A model generated the notes under the pieces. The model was not told where the DNA came from and did not search any database. It saw only the letters and a list, made by a program, of their open reading frames with translations. A stretch of 64,000 bases of DNA. Source: Musa acuminata AAA Group. Lineage: Eukaryota > Streptophyta > Magnoliopsida > Zingiberales > Musaceae. Position numbers and translations under genes: made by a program. The stretch spans positions 18,356,501 through 18,420,500 of the forward strand of contig NC_088355.1 in NCBI RefSeq assembly GCF_036884655.1, in the 5' to 3' direction. Below are positions 24,101-35,879 of the stretch, piece after piece (the first letter of the stretch is position 1; each line of letters opens with the position of its first letter).

Positions 24101-26338
24101 ATAGCATTGTTGGTCAATTTGAACTTTGAAGCTTGCCATGATCTGATTCAGATAGATGTGTGTAATTTGTAGTTATTTTTCGTGATCTATTATCACGAAT
24201 CTTGGTTAGTTATATCAGTAAGAAGTAACTAGATCTATATTTCCAAGATATTATATCTAAATACATCTAGACATTTTTGACTAGTTAATTGCAGGTTGCT
24301 TAGCCAAATTTACTCGCTGCAAATATCATTCTTTCTGATGTACACTGATGAATTTTTAAATGAAATTGTGAGAATGTGTGGATGATCTTCCCTGTGCTCA
24401 AGCTTGATTCTTTTATTTATTAGATAGTTGTATGCAATATTTGGTATACCAATGAAGCAGTTGACATGATTTTTCTTCCTTTAATCACCTTTTACAGGAT
24501 ATATTGGATAAACTGACACCAATGGTGGTATTGCATTTTGGAAGGACTATTTTAAGCAAGCTCCTCCAACTTTTTGATAAGTACGTAGAATTGTTAATCA
24601 AGGCTCTACCTGGTCCTTCTGAAGATGATAACCTCATTGAACAGAGAGAATCTGAAGATTATAGGGCTGAAACTGATGCTGAACAGCTTGGTCTTTTAGG
24701 TACTGCATATACAGTTGCTCTTGAACTTCTACCGATGGCTGTATCAAAAATAATTACCCCGCAAATTGAAAACAAAGAAGTGGGTGGTGGATCTTCTGAA
24801 AGCATATCTATTGTTGCTGTTAGTTCTGTGGAATACAAAGATTGGAGGCGACAATTGCAACATTCATTGGAAAAGCTTAGGGACCATTTCTGTAGACAGT
24901 ATGTCTTGACCTTCATTTACTCGCGGGAAGGAAAAGCAAGATTAGATGCTCGGATGTATTTGGAAGGAAAAGGAGATGACCTTTTCTGGGACTCGGACCC
25001 ACTACCATCGTTGCCATTTCAGGTGATACCATTTCTTTGAATCTTCAATTTTGTGTTAAAATTGGTGGTATCTTTTTCAGTAGCTAAAAAGGCTCAAGTT
25101 TCTTGCTTATGAATGCCTGATAAGGTCTCTGTATGCAACCTTATCCCAACTAGTGGATAGGCTGTAAACATGCCTTTGGCACCCACGTCAAAAAACCAAC
25201 CATCCTTGTATCTTTTAAGCTTTGCTATCTCATGGGTTGGTCCTTAAGGCATTCCGCTTGGAAGAATGTATGATGTATTTTTGGACTTTGATCCAACTGT
25301 ACTTTTGTTATTTATCTGTAATTTCTATCATACTTTTCTTAGCCTAATTGAGTGACTGGTACACTGTGTAGGAAATACAATTCCTCACTCAGTGGCAGTT
25401 GAATAATTATTGCATGAGACTGATTTTAGCCGGTCATGTCTTTATAAAGAGGCCAAAAGAAGATATCTTCTTTCTTGGCCAAATTTTCCATGTCTTTTGC
25501 AACTTTTGTTTCCATCACATATTGCTCTATAAATCACTTTGTTTGCAACTAATTGCTTCTGATCACATAAATATCAACCATTACATTTATACATTATTGC
25601 TTCAGGCATTGTTTGCAAGGTTGCAACAATTAGCTAGTGTGGCAGGGGATGTCCTCCTGGGGAAGGAAAAGATACAAAAGATTTTACTTTCACGGCTAAC
25701 AGAGACCGTAGTTATGTGGCTTTCGGAAGAGCAAGAATTCTGGGATGTATTTAAAGATGATTCTGCTCAACTTCAGCCACTTGGATTGCAGCAGGCATGT
25801 CTTTTCTCACGAGCAATTGTGTTTTATGGATTCTATGAACTGTTAATTCTAAATATCATTTCACACTCTTTCAGTTAATACTTGATATGCACTTCATAGT
25901 TGAAATTGCGGTTTGTGGGGGATACTCATCCAGAAACGTCCATCAGCTTGTCTCAGCTGTTATAACACGAGCAATCGGAGCTTTCTCTGCTAAAGGCATA
26001 GATCCACAAAGGTATGATTTTTATATTCTGGTATGCGTTTTATTTACGCTTGATTTTTTTAATTCATTCCCTGATTATAGCCAAAATATTATTTCAGTGC
26101 ACTTCCTGAGGATGAGTGGTTTGTCGATGCTGCTAAGACGGCAATAAGCAAGCTTATGCTGGGAACGTCAGAATCCGAAATGTCTGAACCTGACGAGCAC
26201 ATGGTTGTTAATAGTGAGATCTCTGATTCTGATGAAAGCCTTTCGAGTCCATCTATCATCGAGTCCGTAGATTCTTTTGCTTCAGCAAACATGGGTGAGA
26301 CTGACAGTCCCGTATACTTCACTGATCCAGAAGCTTGA
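15154..26338 (+). CDS. EXO84C: Exocyst complex component EXO84C
   Basis: Spliced product of 772 aa, close to the length of Arabidopsis EXO84C. Exons: 15154-15249, 17205-17299, 21043-22078, 24498-25022, 25606-25794, 25875-26011 and 26098-26338; all junctions keep frame and all introns are GT-AG except intron 5, which is GC-AG. The N-terminus [20 protein letters not shown] and the [22 protein letters not shown] and [19 protein letters not shown] blocks are family signatures. An N-terminal coiled coil spans about residues 35-110, then a long helical EXO84 C-terminal region; the tail is acidic and Ser-rich ([17 protein letters not shown]). The product is a subunit of the octameric exocyst, which tethers secretory vesicles to the plasma membrane before SNARE fusion. 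15154 is the first in-frame ATG and matches the conserved start. Introns 1-3 (about 2.0, 3.7 and 2.4 kb) hold repeat debris; no second gene was seen in them. Confidence 0.93.
18470..18916 (-). repeat. Solo LTR of the gene-less element, antisense in EXO84C intron 2
   Basis: 447 bp, beginning TGACACGGAC and ending gtccgttaca, a reversed and nearly full-length copy of the 446-bp LTRs at 36655-37100 and 48923-49368. No internal sequence adjoins it, so it is a solo LTR left by LTR-LTR recombination. Flanking bases (cggtc / agtcg) do not form a clean duplication. It lies antisense to the host gene. Confidence 0.85.
19461..19540. repeat. Possible SINE-type dispersed plant repeat fragment
   Basis: caaacaacaacaagcc, then ccccaactatttagggtc and agctacatggatc resembles a widespread plant repeat motif (acaacaac...aagcc...ggggtcggcta-atggat) that I associate with SINE-like elements. 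The match is from memory and short; no tail or target duplication was confirmed. Confidence 0.3.
25795..25874 (+). other. EXO84C intron 5, non-canonical GC-AG intron
   Basis: The exon ends ...GGATTGCAGCAG at 25794 and the intron begins GCATGT instead of GTxxGT; it ends ctctttcag at 25874. The junction gives PLGLQQ joined to LILDMHF, in frame and matching the conserved protein. The nearest GT (25799-25800) would shift the frame. Confidence 0.85.
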
Positions 26339-28778
26339 AGAAGACGGTAATGTGATTCTCGTTACTAAATTGACCACAATTATTAAGTCTTATCCCATTT
26401 AATTTGTTGACTAAGTCTTGTTGTCTTAAAATTAAATTGTTGTTGATTGTGCTCACCAAATTTTCTGCTATTGAAGGGGAGGATTGTCCACTTGTAGAAT
26501 AGACAGGAATCACATCGTAATGGTTGCTTGCTAGGTTTCCGTTACCAGATAGTCCCGTGTGTACCAATTGGTATTGGACTAATACTGAACCATATAGGTT
26601 GATTCACACTTTAATTTTTTTATTAGTTTCCTGATGATATTAGATGACACAGATTGACATATCACTTTGTAAATTTATACTGGACTATTCTTTAGTTTAG
26701 TCAGCCGTGGGTTGGCATATCACTTAGTAAATTGATACAGAGGAATTTAGAATATTTCGTTGAACCTTAAATAGTTTAACTAACTATAAGGTTATAGGAA
26801 AGGAGACTGGCAAACTGGCTTGCGAATTTTGCTACAACTAGATGATATGATAGGATCTGAAGAAGAAATTATTTTATTGAGCTGTCCTTTTTGTTATGTT
26901 TGTGATCATTTGATTGAGTAATGTATTTTACCTTTATTTTAAAAAAAAAAGAGCAGCGGATTATTCAATCCTCTATCAGTATCTTTTCCTCTGATGTAAA
27001 TAATAGAGGATTACAAACTAATTTGTTTTCTCTTATATTTTTCCCTTTATTATAATCTTTCTCTATGAATTTTTCAATCCTAGTAAATAAATTTTGTGCT
27101 ATTATTCAAATACATGTGGATTTAGATTTTTCACATTTGGTAATAGCGCTGGAGGGTCATTGGGTCGGATCCTTGGGTCAACTAGTCGAATTGGGGAAAG
27201 AGAAGCACATCGGAGATTTACTTAATAGAAGAAAACAAATTAGAAGATGTAGAAGGATTTAAGAAAAACAACTTAGAAGATGTAAAAAGTTTTAAGAAGA
27301 TGAACTCAAGTGAAAACTTACGGAGATAAATAAGGTGTTTGTTAGTTTAGTTGATAAAAACTTTGGTAGTATATCGTATGATTTTGAATTTTGTGTCTTC
27401 ATCATTTATCTCTTGTTAAAACATATAGGACGGGTGGAAAGAAAAGGGTGATGGATGTAGATGAAGTAGAGGGGAGAGATGGCTCAAGGAAGAGAGATAC
27501 CATAGAAGAAAAGTTGTTTTCTTTCTTTATCTAAACCCTAATTCAGAATACAAATGTTCTAACTATATCTTAAAATTGGACCAATTTTATTTTACTCGAT
27601 CGGTTTGTGGATTATCCAAACATCGATCGAATCAGTTGGTTCATAACCAATCGAATAGAATCAGATCAATTAAGGATTTAGTTTTTTTTTTTTTCATTTT
27701 TCTTGTTCGACCACCCGATTTTGACTCCGATGTAATTGGGAGTGTTCTACTCGTTTTACTTAATATAATTTATTTTTGCAAAAACAATCAGAACAAGTTT
27801 GATTCTGAAGATTATTGCTGAGCAAATTAGATCCAAATGAACTGAAGATCAAATTTCAATTTTAGTAACCATGGAGGTGTCAAATTGATGCTATTCAGCA
27901 TGAAGACTATTGACAACAACACTAATATTTATCAGATCAAAACTCTATATAACATGCAGAATATGCCTTAAACTCTAGTAGATAATATAATTAATTAGTT
28001 ACAAGTCTCGTTACATTATATTATTGACGTGATAGGGGACACGTTGAGGACATAATATATAATTGATATTCGTTTTGTGATGTTTATACTTAAAAGACTT
28101 CATAAACTAGAACTAATTTAATATGTTTATACATGTTTATACATGTATAAAGATGTTTATACATGTTTATACATGCAGAATATTCAACAGGTTTAAACAA
28201 TCAAACCACATCTAAATGTAAATATTTAATATGCAAAATAAAGATGAAATGATTATAGAACTGTGATAATCATTTGAAATGATTATAGAACTGTGATAAT
28301 CATTTTGGATATGTCTAAGTCACGTGACAATACTCACGTGATGTGAGTATAGTATGTGGGGGCCACCGGATTGAAGTGAGAGTGTTGTCATTGTCCATGT
28401 CCAACAAATAAAAATAAAATAAAAATAAAAATAAAAATAAATGAAAAAAAAAAACATACTTAGGCATATCTCCTCATAAATAGAAAAATAAAAATAAATA
28501 AATAAAAAAGACAGACAGTTAAACATGTGGTCTCACACATGTCCGATCATGTTGATGACATATACATGTCCGACACGGTATGTATCAAAATTAAATGTCC
28601 GATCATGTTGATGACATATACATGCTTCTTATTTCCATATCTTTCTCATCGAAATTAAATGTCCTCAAAATGGACTAACAAAACAAAATAGACATCCGAC
28701 CGAATGGAGAAACAACACCACAACTAGTAAAACTATATGGACTACTTGCTCATTGCTTACGAACGCGGTCGCTATCCT
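26339..28778. other. EXO84C 3' UTR and intergenic DNA with short duplications
   Basis: The first few hundred bases are likely 3' UTR. No gene is seen after that. Short direct repeats cluster at the right: atgtttatac repeats at 28122-28175, a duplicated 30-odd-bp phrase gattatagaactgtgataatc at about 28251-28302, an aataaa-type microsatellite at 28408-28445 and a duplicated phrase cgatcatgttgatgacat at about 28543 and 28600. Confidence 0.5.
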
Positions 28779-29201
28779 TCAAAGCCTAAGGGTCAAATCA
28801 ACCTCAAGCAACTCGCTCTCATCGACACCAGGATCACTGTCCTTGGTCGAGGATTCACCGATCTTGGAGAGAAGATCTTGCGTTCTTGGTCGGGCAGCAT
28901 CGTCTTCCTCATCGACGACGGCTGATGCTTTATTTCCTGGTCCATCGTGCAACCCCACTGGCACGAGGATAAACCCTAAGGCCTTTCTTTGACTCCTTTC
29001 CTTGGCTTCTTCCCGCTCGAGCTTGTGCGCGTTCTGATGCCCACCGAGCCCTTGATAGCTGCTAAACTTCTTGCTGCAGTAGTTGCAGCAGAACACGAGA
29101 GGATGGGTCGCAGGTGTCGCAACCGAGCTGTTGTTAGATACGCTGAGCAATAAGCCATGGTCGGGCCTCACACATTTCTCCTTGCGTTTCTTCCTCTCCA
29201 T
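28779..29201 (-). CDS. Single C2H2 zinc-finger protein with C-terminal EAR motif
   Basis: Intronless, 140 aa. One finger lies at about residues 38-61: C-N-Y-C, then KKFSSYQGLGGHQNAHK, which fits C-x2-C-x12-H-x3-H with the plant-specific QxLGGH helix (QGLGGH here, more often QALGGH). The basic N-terminus (MERKKRKEK) may act in nuclear import. The C-terminus VDLTLRL is an LxLxL-type EAR repression motif, which recruits TOPLESS-type co-repressors. It resembles the one-finger GIS/ZFP/KNUCKLES/SUPERMAN group, probable transcriptional repressors in organ or trichome development; which subgroup cannot be fixed by eye. An in-frame TGA 9 bases upstream of the ATG fixes the start. Confidence 0.88.
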   Translation of the reverse strand: MERKKRKEKCVRPDHGLLLSVSNNSSVATPATHPLVFCCNYCSKKFSSYQGLGGHQNAHKLEREEAKERSQRKALGFILVPVGLHDGPGNKASAVVDEEDDAARPRTQDLLSKIGESSTKDSDPGVDESELLEVDLTLRL

Positions 29202-29969
29202 TCGAGTTCAGCTAAGCTCTCGCATGTGTGGAGTCTTGCAATGCGCACGGTCTCATCTAGATATAACCTTAATGATGTGAGATGTAAAGCTGCGTGATAG
29301 GAGATCTTGTTGTAAATCAACTCAGACGCACACCACCATTACAAAGGGATTTCATGCATTTAAGGAGTATATGTACAAGTGATGCTGATGCATGTTTCTT
29401 CGTTGGACGATCATAATTAGAGGTGTCGATATCGGGGATTCGGTACCGATTACTGAAAGATTTCGTGTTTATATTACGCCATCTAAAATCAAATCCAACC
29501 GAAGTTACATGTACATACCGATACGCTCGATATTTAAAAATTAGTGGCATGTGATTGAGATGATCTCATTTTGTAATATGGTCTCTCAAGTAAGCAGGAG
29601 GTTAAATAATTGAATGAGTAATAAATCTTTGTCATCCACTTCTCTCCAACCACCATAGAATGTTGTTATCTTTGTTTCATTGTATTTCCATGATTCGGAA
29701 GTCAAAACTGTGTCGTCATTCTTGCCATCTATTATTACTCGGGGGGATTGAATCCTTTCTTTCTCATGTCCTTCTCAAGTGAATACATGAAATGTGCATG
29801 AACAAAATTTACCAGAGAATATAATTTACCGTAGAGAACAAAAAGTTCCAAAGTCACAATATGTATGGCTTTATTCAATTAGATCTGATTTAGCAAGTGC
29901 TTGCATCTTTATTCCTAACAAATCAAATGGAAGAAAGGATGCCACCATATATAGTCTGAGACGTGATCT
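29202..29969. other. Intergenic: C2H2 promoter side and saposin-gene 3' end
   Basis: About 770 bp, no coding signal. The right end should hold the 3' UTR of the saposin gene and the left end the promoter of the C2H2 gene; both genes are on the minus strand. Confidence 0.4.
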
Positions 29970-31101
29970 TTAGAGAGGTATCCCGACAGCACAGAAGCCC
30001 AGCATGCCGCACATCTCCTCGGGTTTCAGCTTCTCAAGTTGCAGCATGATAATTGGGACATACCTATGCAATATTACCTCGCACTACCAGAGGGAATAGA
30101 TTAGCATCAGCCGTCCAAAAATCTAGGACGTAAATGAAGATTATAAGATGAACCGGAGAGAGAGAATATTTACATGCTTTTCGCTTTCCACTTCTTCGCA
30201 GTATTCACCAAGAATCTGCTTCATCTTTTTCTGCGGAAAAAAGTTTAATTCAAAATCAGAAAAGAAAGAGAACAAAAGGATCATGAAAAAGAGAGCTTAA
30301 TTATAACCCCATACTATCATTCTCGGTGTCTGCAATCCAGCAAATATTTGCTTGACAGCTTCGCTGCATTCTCCGCATTCTTCTACCTTCTACGAACTCA
30401 CATAACACTGTCTCAGCCTCTGGGTTTATATACATGAATCCATTATCATACTCTTTCTTAATTACCTTAGCCGATTCGGTCAACAGTGGAGTGATAGCAT
30501 CCTTCCTCGGGGACATGGATTCATCAGTGCATTGACCTGTGCTTTTGCACAAGTTTTCTTGATCGAAAAGGTCTCGTAGAAGCAACTTGGTCTGTCGTAT
30601 GTATGCGCTCGACCTTTCTAAGCACTGCAACCAGAGAAGAACAAGTGAAGGAGAAGGAAGAAATGAAATGCTTTTAAAAGTATGTTGTGGATGGTCTCTC
30701 GACACACCTTATCTTTGATGTCAGAAGGCAAAGGACGGCACAGCTTTTGTAGCTCACCAAACGTTTCTAGGTCATCCAAAGCTTTCTTAGCTCTCTGAGA
30801 TGCTTCCAAGCATGAACCACATGCAGATTCCTGTGGCTGTTCCTCCATGTAGGAATCCATGTTTCCTGTGGATATCATTGTATACAACACTGCTTCATGA
30901 TAAAACTTCAGCATGATATAATCATCTTTAATTATATGAAATTGGTAATGTGCATTTTTGTCTGAATAAAGAAGATGATTCACGTTCTTTTCACTGGCAG
31001 TCACCTTGATCCATCAATGTGGGATCCAACCCAAGCCTGGCATCCACATGAGCTAATGTAACAAATAGGAGAATGAAGCAAGTCACAGTTTTCATCTCCA
31101 T
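29970..31101 (-). CDS. Secreted saposin-B domain protein
   Basis: Six exons on the minus strand: 31101-31005, 30865-30708, 30624-30466, 30389-30315, 30230-30174 and 30083-29970; together 219 codons plus stop, all joints GT-AG and in frame. A hydrophobic signal peptide (TVTCFILLFVTLAHVDA) starts the protein. First saposin-B domain about residues 45-105: CGSC, LCRPLP, CLERSSAYI and LCKSTGQC provide its six cysteines. Second domain about residues 137-217: CGEC, EYCEEVESEKHCEVIL, YVPIIMLQLEKLKPEEMC and GFC. The pattern C-x2-C ... C ... C ... C ... C is the disulphide scaffold of saposins, which bind and perturb lipids in the vacuole or apoplast. Plant members with two such domains are poorly characterised. 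An alternative start at 31095 is possible. Confidence 0.88.
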
Positions 31102-33600
31102 CACTTGCTCACCTTCACAAAGTAAAGGAAAAAAAAAAGGATTAATATCAGAAAGTTCTTTAATTGTCATCAAAACAAAGAAGAAGAAGAAGAAGAAACA
31201 ATGTTGTATAAAAGTGAGAATTTAAACTGATTCAATGCAAATCTCCATTTCTATGATGCACTATATCCATGTGTATGCATGTCCAACATGTCTGATACAG
31301 TAGTGAAAATAGCTACTGATGCCAATTGTTAGGATTCGATACAATGGAATAATTAATATATTAACCTGTCAGATCTAAACCACTAATCTAAATTACATAA
31401 ATCAAAGTTGATAATAATATACCAATCAATCTATTATAAACTGATTTAAATGTTAGTCAACTTTGGATGTTAGACTAAAGTGAAGAGTCATAGTCATAAT
31501 TATCAGGGGCAAAATATAATCACTAAATTTTATGAGTTGAAAGGCTTGCAAATAACAATAAACATGTAATTTTAAACTAGAGTCTGATATGGAAAAAAGA
31601 GATGTTTAGCACATAATTAACAAGGTAAGGGTGAGTCAGTGAACTACATAAAATAACATGAACAACAACAAATTGCAAAGACCAAATAAAACCCTTTTAC
31701 AACAATAGAGGAAGCTCAAAGCAGTACCAGAGAGAGAGGCTTCTACAGATATGAAACCAGCTTTGTTTGAGGAACTGCAGATAGAGGGAGGGTATTAATA
31801 CACATTGATGCCAGTGAATACAACAACACATACTTGTGCTTGCGTTTTGCTCGTTTTGCTTTCATTTGTTCCTCTCACTTCATTGTTATGGTTTGTAGTT
31901 TGTCAGTGAGCAAAGCTGTCGGTGCTTCACATGAAGTACCATGGAAAGGAAAGACTTGAACCAATGATAGCAGGACAAGTGTGCTTGAAGACCAGTAATA
32001 TAATTGTTTTTACTGGCTGATGTACCTAAACATTGATGTCCATGTTCCAATGTGTGGATCACAATGGGGACTCTTTTAGTCAATCATGGGCTGATGAAAC
32101 TTCCTGGAAAGTGGTGGGTTCTCTTTTGATCAAGCTGGAGTGTACTTGGTTGATCACCATTTTGTGTGGTTTGTGATGCATTTCTCATTCCATTTTTATA
32201 GTCCATTGAAGAAATTTTTTCTTGTTATATTTCATCCATTACTCATTCACAATAGGTTGAGAGTTTTAGATATTATTCTGTGATGTGTTTTAAAATATGG
32301 TAAAGACTTCGCTTGTCGAACATGTTATATTTTTGTACTGAAATTAATGTAGTATAAGATTCTTTCTTCCAAAAAAGGAAAATGATCCTTAAACATTATT
32401 TTCTATAGATGATTTATTTTTTAAAATAATATATATTTTTTTCTAAATAGGATCGTTAAAAATTATAGCAAACATTTTTTCTACTAAAAGTAAACTTCTA
32501 ATTTTTGACTTGTAAAGTTTTGTTTGATTGAGATTTTGGAGGAGAATCTCAGAGAATTGTGTGAGTTATTTTCTCGGTTGCATGCAGAAATAAATTACAT
32601 TTGAAGAGAGATCAAAAGTATGACAAATTCATAATTCTTCTCTATCGACGTATCAATCGATAATTTTGGTTGTAATATTGCTTTACATGATATAATATTT
32701 GCTTCTCTTTATGTTTTGGATTGGTTTTTGAGAGAGCATTTTTAAGAGTCGCTTGTCAAAGTTCGGTGAATAAAATGTTAAACTCGATCTCAGTCCACCT
32801 CATAAAGAAGAATCAAGGCTTAGAACACCTTAAATCAAAATTTTTTTTTTCTCTATGATTGCAAGAAGAATATTAGATATCGCCATCACTTCCAATTAGA
32901 TCCATGATCTTAGTGACTTTTATAAGAAAGATTTACATGCTTGGACTTTTTTTGTTGGTATATTTTTGAACATTATTCTCTAGAGTGATTATCGTAAAAT
33001 AATACTATAAATTGTCTTTCTATTCTTAGATTCCTTATAGCTTTGGAATTTCAAAAGTAATTAATTATACACCCCAATAATATATAACATTTTGTTTGTG
33101 ACAAATTGAGGCTCCAAAAGTGATAACCTAATAACCATCTATATAATAAATCTTTCAATACATTGACCAATAAGTCAAAAAATATCACAGCTCTTGATCC
33201 ATATATACTTACACTTCTCTCTATCATATATTATGATCTTTATCTCATGAAGCAAGACACAGCAGTTAACTCATGAGATCTTCTTCCCTGGGCAGTCAGG
33301 AAGGTGGCAGAAAGCGGCTGACTGTTGTCTTTAAGGTATTCTAATTCTTCAATCTTTTTTTTTTATCCTTTTTTTTGGTTTTCAAAGTGCATGACAAGTG
33401 TTTATGAAATCGTTTGAAACATTGTGTTTTGTTTGAGACATCGAGACTTATGCTTTCGAAATCATTAAATTTCTCATTTTGCAAATCCTTGGGGACCATA
33501 TAAGATTGCATTTAGATTGTTTCTTTTCGGATGATAATCGAAAGTGTGCTTCACGACTCAGATAAATTCAATTAAGTCCGTGACATGTGATACTCCGAAG
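31102..33600. other. Intergenic DNA, no gene seen
   Basis: About 2.5 kb, AT-rich. A (gaa)n run lies at about 31179-31197, a few tens of bases upstream of the saposin start. The left part should contain the saposin promoter and 5' UTR. Nothing else is supported. Confidence 0.45.
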
Positions 33601-33856
33601 ATGGCCAAACTCCTCGTCCTCTTGCTAGTGGGTGCCCTCTTCTGCTCGGTTTGCGCCAGACGATTGCTGGCAAAGACCCCTTGGAGAAGCAGAAGTGGTT
33701 CTACAAAGTTGTCGACCGGGGCCACGGCGATGGACGAGGCTTGGGAGGTGCGGTCGGCTTTTTGGTGGCGGCGACGAGTTTGGTGGAGGCGGAGGAGGAG
33801 AGTTCGGAGGTGGTGGTGGTGGTGGCTCCGGCCATGGCGGCGGCATTGGTAGCTGA
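33601..33856 (+). pseudogene. Glycine-rich secreted protein gene, frame broken
   Basis: ATG at 33601 opens a clear signal peptide (AKLLVLLLVGALFCSVCA). The expected continuation then appears in two other frames: a charged segment KDPLEKQKWFYKVV...GHGDGRGLGG from about 33670 to 33760, and a Gly-rich tail FGGGDEFGGGGGGEFGGGGG...SGHGGGIGS-stop from about 33758 to 33856. No intron of workable length connects them, so two small indels are needed; one is probably in the run of five T at about 33757-33762. Intact relatives are small cell-wall glycine-rich proteins. It could also be an assembly error in a real gene. Confidence 0.65.
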
Positions 33857-33898
33857 GTTGGTACATTTCCGTGACGGGTTTCCACAAGCATTGATGAA

Positions 33899-33930
<32 letters not shown>

Positions 33931-34816
33931 GTAGTGGTGTATAGCAGCATCACATGAGCAATTATGGTAATGTTAATCATTTTCTCTTCTGTTCTTCTTT
34001 AGATTTGCATTTGTAAGAAATTGCTTATGTCCTGCCTTTGAATCAAATGATCTGAACGATTGTTTTTGTTGGTAAATTTTGGATTGAAAAAAAAAAAAAT
34101 CAAGACCGACTTAATTAATTACATGATTTTCATAAAATAATTCTCAGATTTTTATTAACAAAAGTCAAATAGTTTATGCTCTTTTAGCACAAAAAATTCT
34201 AGTCACACGTTCATGTATTTCATGTTTATCAATTTTTTAATAAATTGTGCAAAATAGATTGATAAATAGCTTATGCTCAGAACACATGATTTTAAATTTA
34301 TTTATAATATATTTGTCATCAAATCATATTCAAAAGTCATATGACATCTATCGGAAAGGAGATAGATTTCAAGAATTTGTATATATATATATATAATCAG
34401 AATTTTTTTTATATAAATTCTTATATATTTATAATGCATATGATAAATCCTATTTATACATTTAAAAATCAACTAAAGTGGTTAAGAATATTCAACCCCA
34501 TAAATTTATGGGATTTACACATATCAAGGATACCAAAGCCCGTATATCTATCTATGGCAAAATTAACAAGGTATATTTGATCCCTTTCACATAGTAAATC
34601 TAAGAATATCCATGGAAATTGTAACTGACATTGCAGCAAGTAAAGGATGAATGGAGCACAATTCTACGACAAAAGGCGAGTTTAATCATAGTGTTTTAGT
34701 TGACCAGCATTAACATGAGAGAATCGAGAATAAGAAAGAGGTAATCTCCAAACCCCAAACCCACCTCCAGTGCTCAATCTACACCAGCTTTTGTTGCTTT
34801 CACCATCACTTGCATT
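33857..34816. other. Intergenic DNA with microsatellites
   Basis: An (aat)n microsatellite follows the glycine-rich gene (about 33898-33930) and a (ta)n run lies at about 34380-34396. No gene is seen. The right end is the 3' flank of the truncated exon on the minus strand. Confidence 0.5.
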
Positions 34817-35070
34817 TCATAAGGTCTTGTCCCTTCCACCATTTTTATTTTCTTTAGGGCTAGCATTTCCGGTTGAGTTGCCTTGGAAGACATCACAAAA
34901 GCTTCCATGAGTGTCCATATGAATCAATAGCTCTAAACCTTTCCATAAAGACTCAGATGCGAAGCCATTACCAGCACCAACACCAGCACTTGCAGCATTC
35001 GCTATGATATCCTTCCCAAATTGCTCGAACAACTTTGCTTCTGCGGAATTCGGCGCAAGGTTCAGCAGCC
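34817..35070 (-). pseudogene. Last exon of an unrecognised gene, cut off by a retrotransposon
   Basis: A minus-strand open frame of 83 codons plus stop is preceded by a plausible acceptor (gatgtag, exon start 35070, two bases completing a split codon). It reads LLNLAPNSAEAKLFEQFG, then KDIIANAASAGVGAGNGF, ASESLWKGLELLIHMD and a polar C-terminal tail ending GGRDKTL. Codon use looks like a real exon. Only about 67 bp upstream begins the LTR of element H, so the remaining exons are displaced or lost. I do not recognise the family. The open frame continues by chance into the LTR. Confidence 0.5.
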
Positions 35071-35137
35071 CTACATCAAATCCACAAATGTTTGATCCAT
35101 GTATATAGTAATCTCGATGTGTTATAACAGGAGAGAG

Positions 35138-35826
35138 TGTTAGAAATCTTTTGATAAGAAAGTGTGTTTCTAAACCATTATAATAGAAATACAATAGAAA
35201 CTAATCGGAAACAAAATAGAGTATCTCCGGTTGTCAAGAATTTTAGCAATGATTTCTTCTTAAACTTTGGCATTTCTCGGCTCAGAACTCTCGCTTTAGA
35301 TGGTGTAGGAAATCCTTTTGACTTCAAAGATATGTTGAGCCCAGAGACCAAAATCCTCGTTTATATATATGTTCTTCCATCAAGAACATTTATTATCACC
35401 AACTCATAATATTCAAGAATTAATTCAAATTTATAACGTTTGGACCATAATGAAGAATCTTAATGATATTAAATATTTAATAATAATAGTTAAATTTAGA
35501 ATAAAAAACTAAAATATTTAAATCATAATAAATAAAGAAATTAATTATAATGAATGATAAACTTAATGAGAATGGTTACATTATTATTAATAAAATATTT
35601 AATAATAACGATTAGATTCTTTCATTTGGTCTATACGTTTAGCTTAATAATTTGAATTAAATTTTATCGAACAACTTTTTTAAGAAATAAATACATGAAT
35701 CATAGTGATAAGTCCTCTAAGAGCAAGTATTATCATCCATATATCACGATGTATTTAGTTTCTTAATCTTAATGTGGTAACATTACTTAATGAATAAACC
35801 TTATATTTATTCTTAGTCCAGTAACA
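35138..35826 (-). repeat. 3' LTR of element H (689 bp)
   Basis: On the minus strand it begins TGTTACTGG (35826) and ends TTTCTAACA (35138). A TATA-type box, atatataaacgagg, lies at about 35355-35370 reversed and is followed by a typical R/U5 region. No second copy is in the window. Confidence 0.7.
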
Positions 35827-35879
35827 ATATATTTTCTCAAATTAATATGCACATGAGAAAATTTCACAATATATAAAAG

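Noticed and set aside
33558..33980. Minus-strand frames over the glycine-rich gene (Tyr, His and Pro runs)
   Set aside because: They are antisense images of Gly-rich codons and an (aat)n microsatellite.
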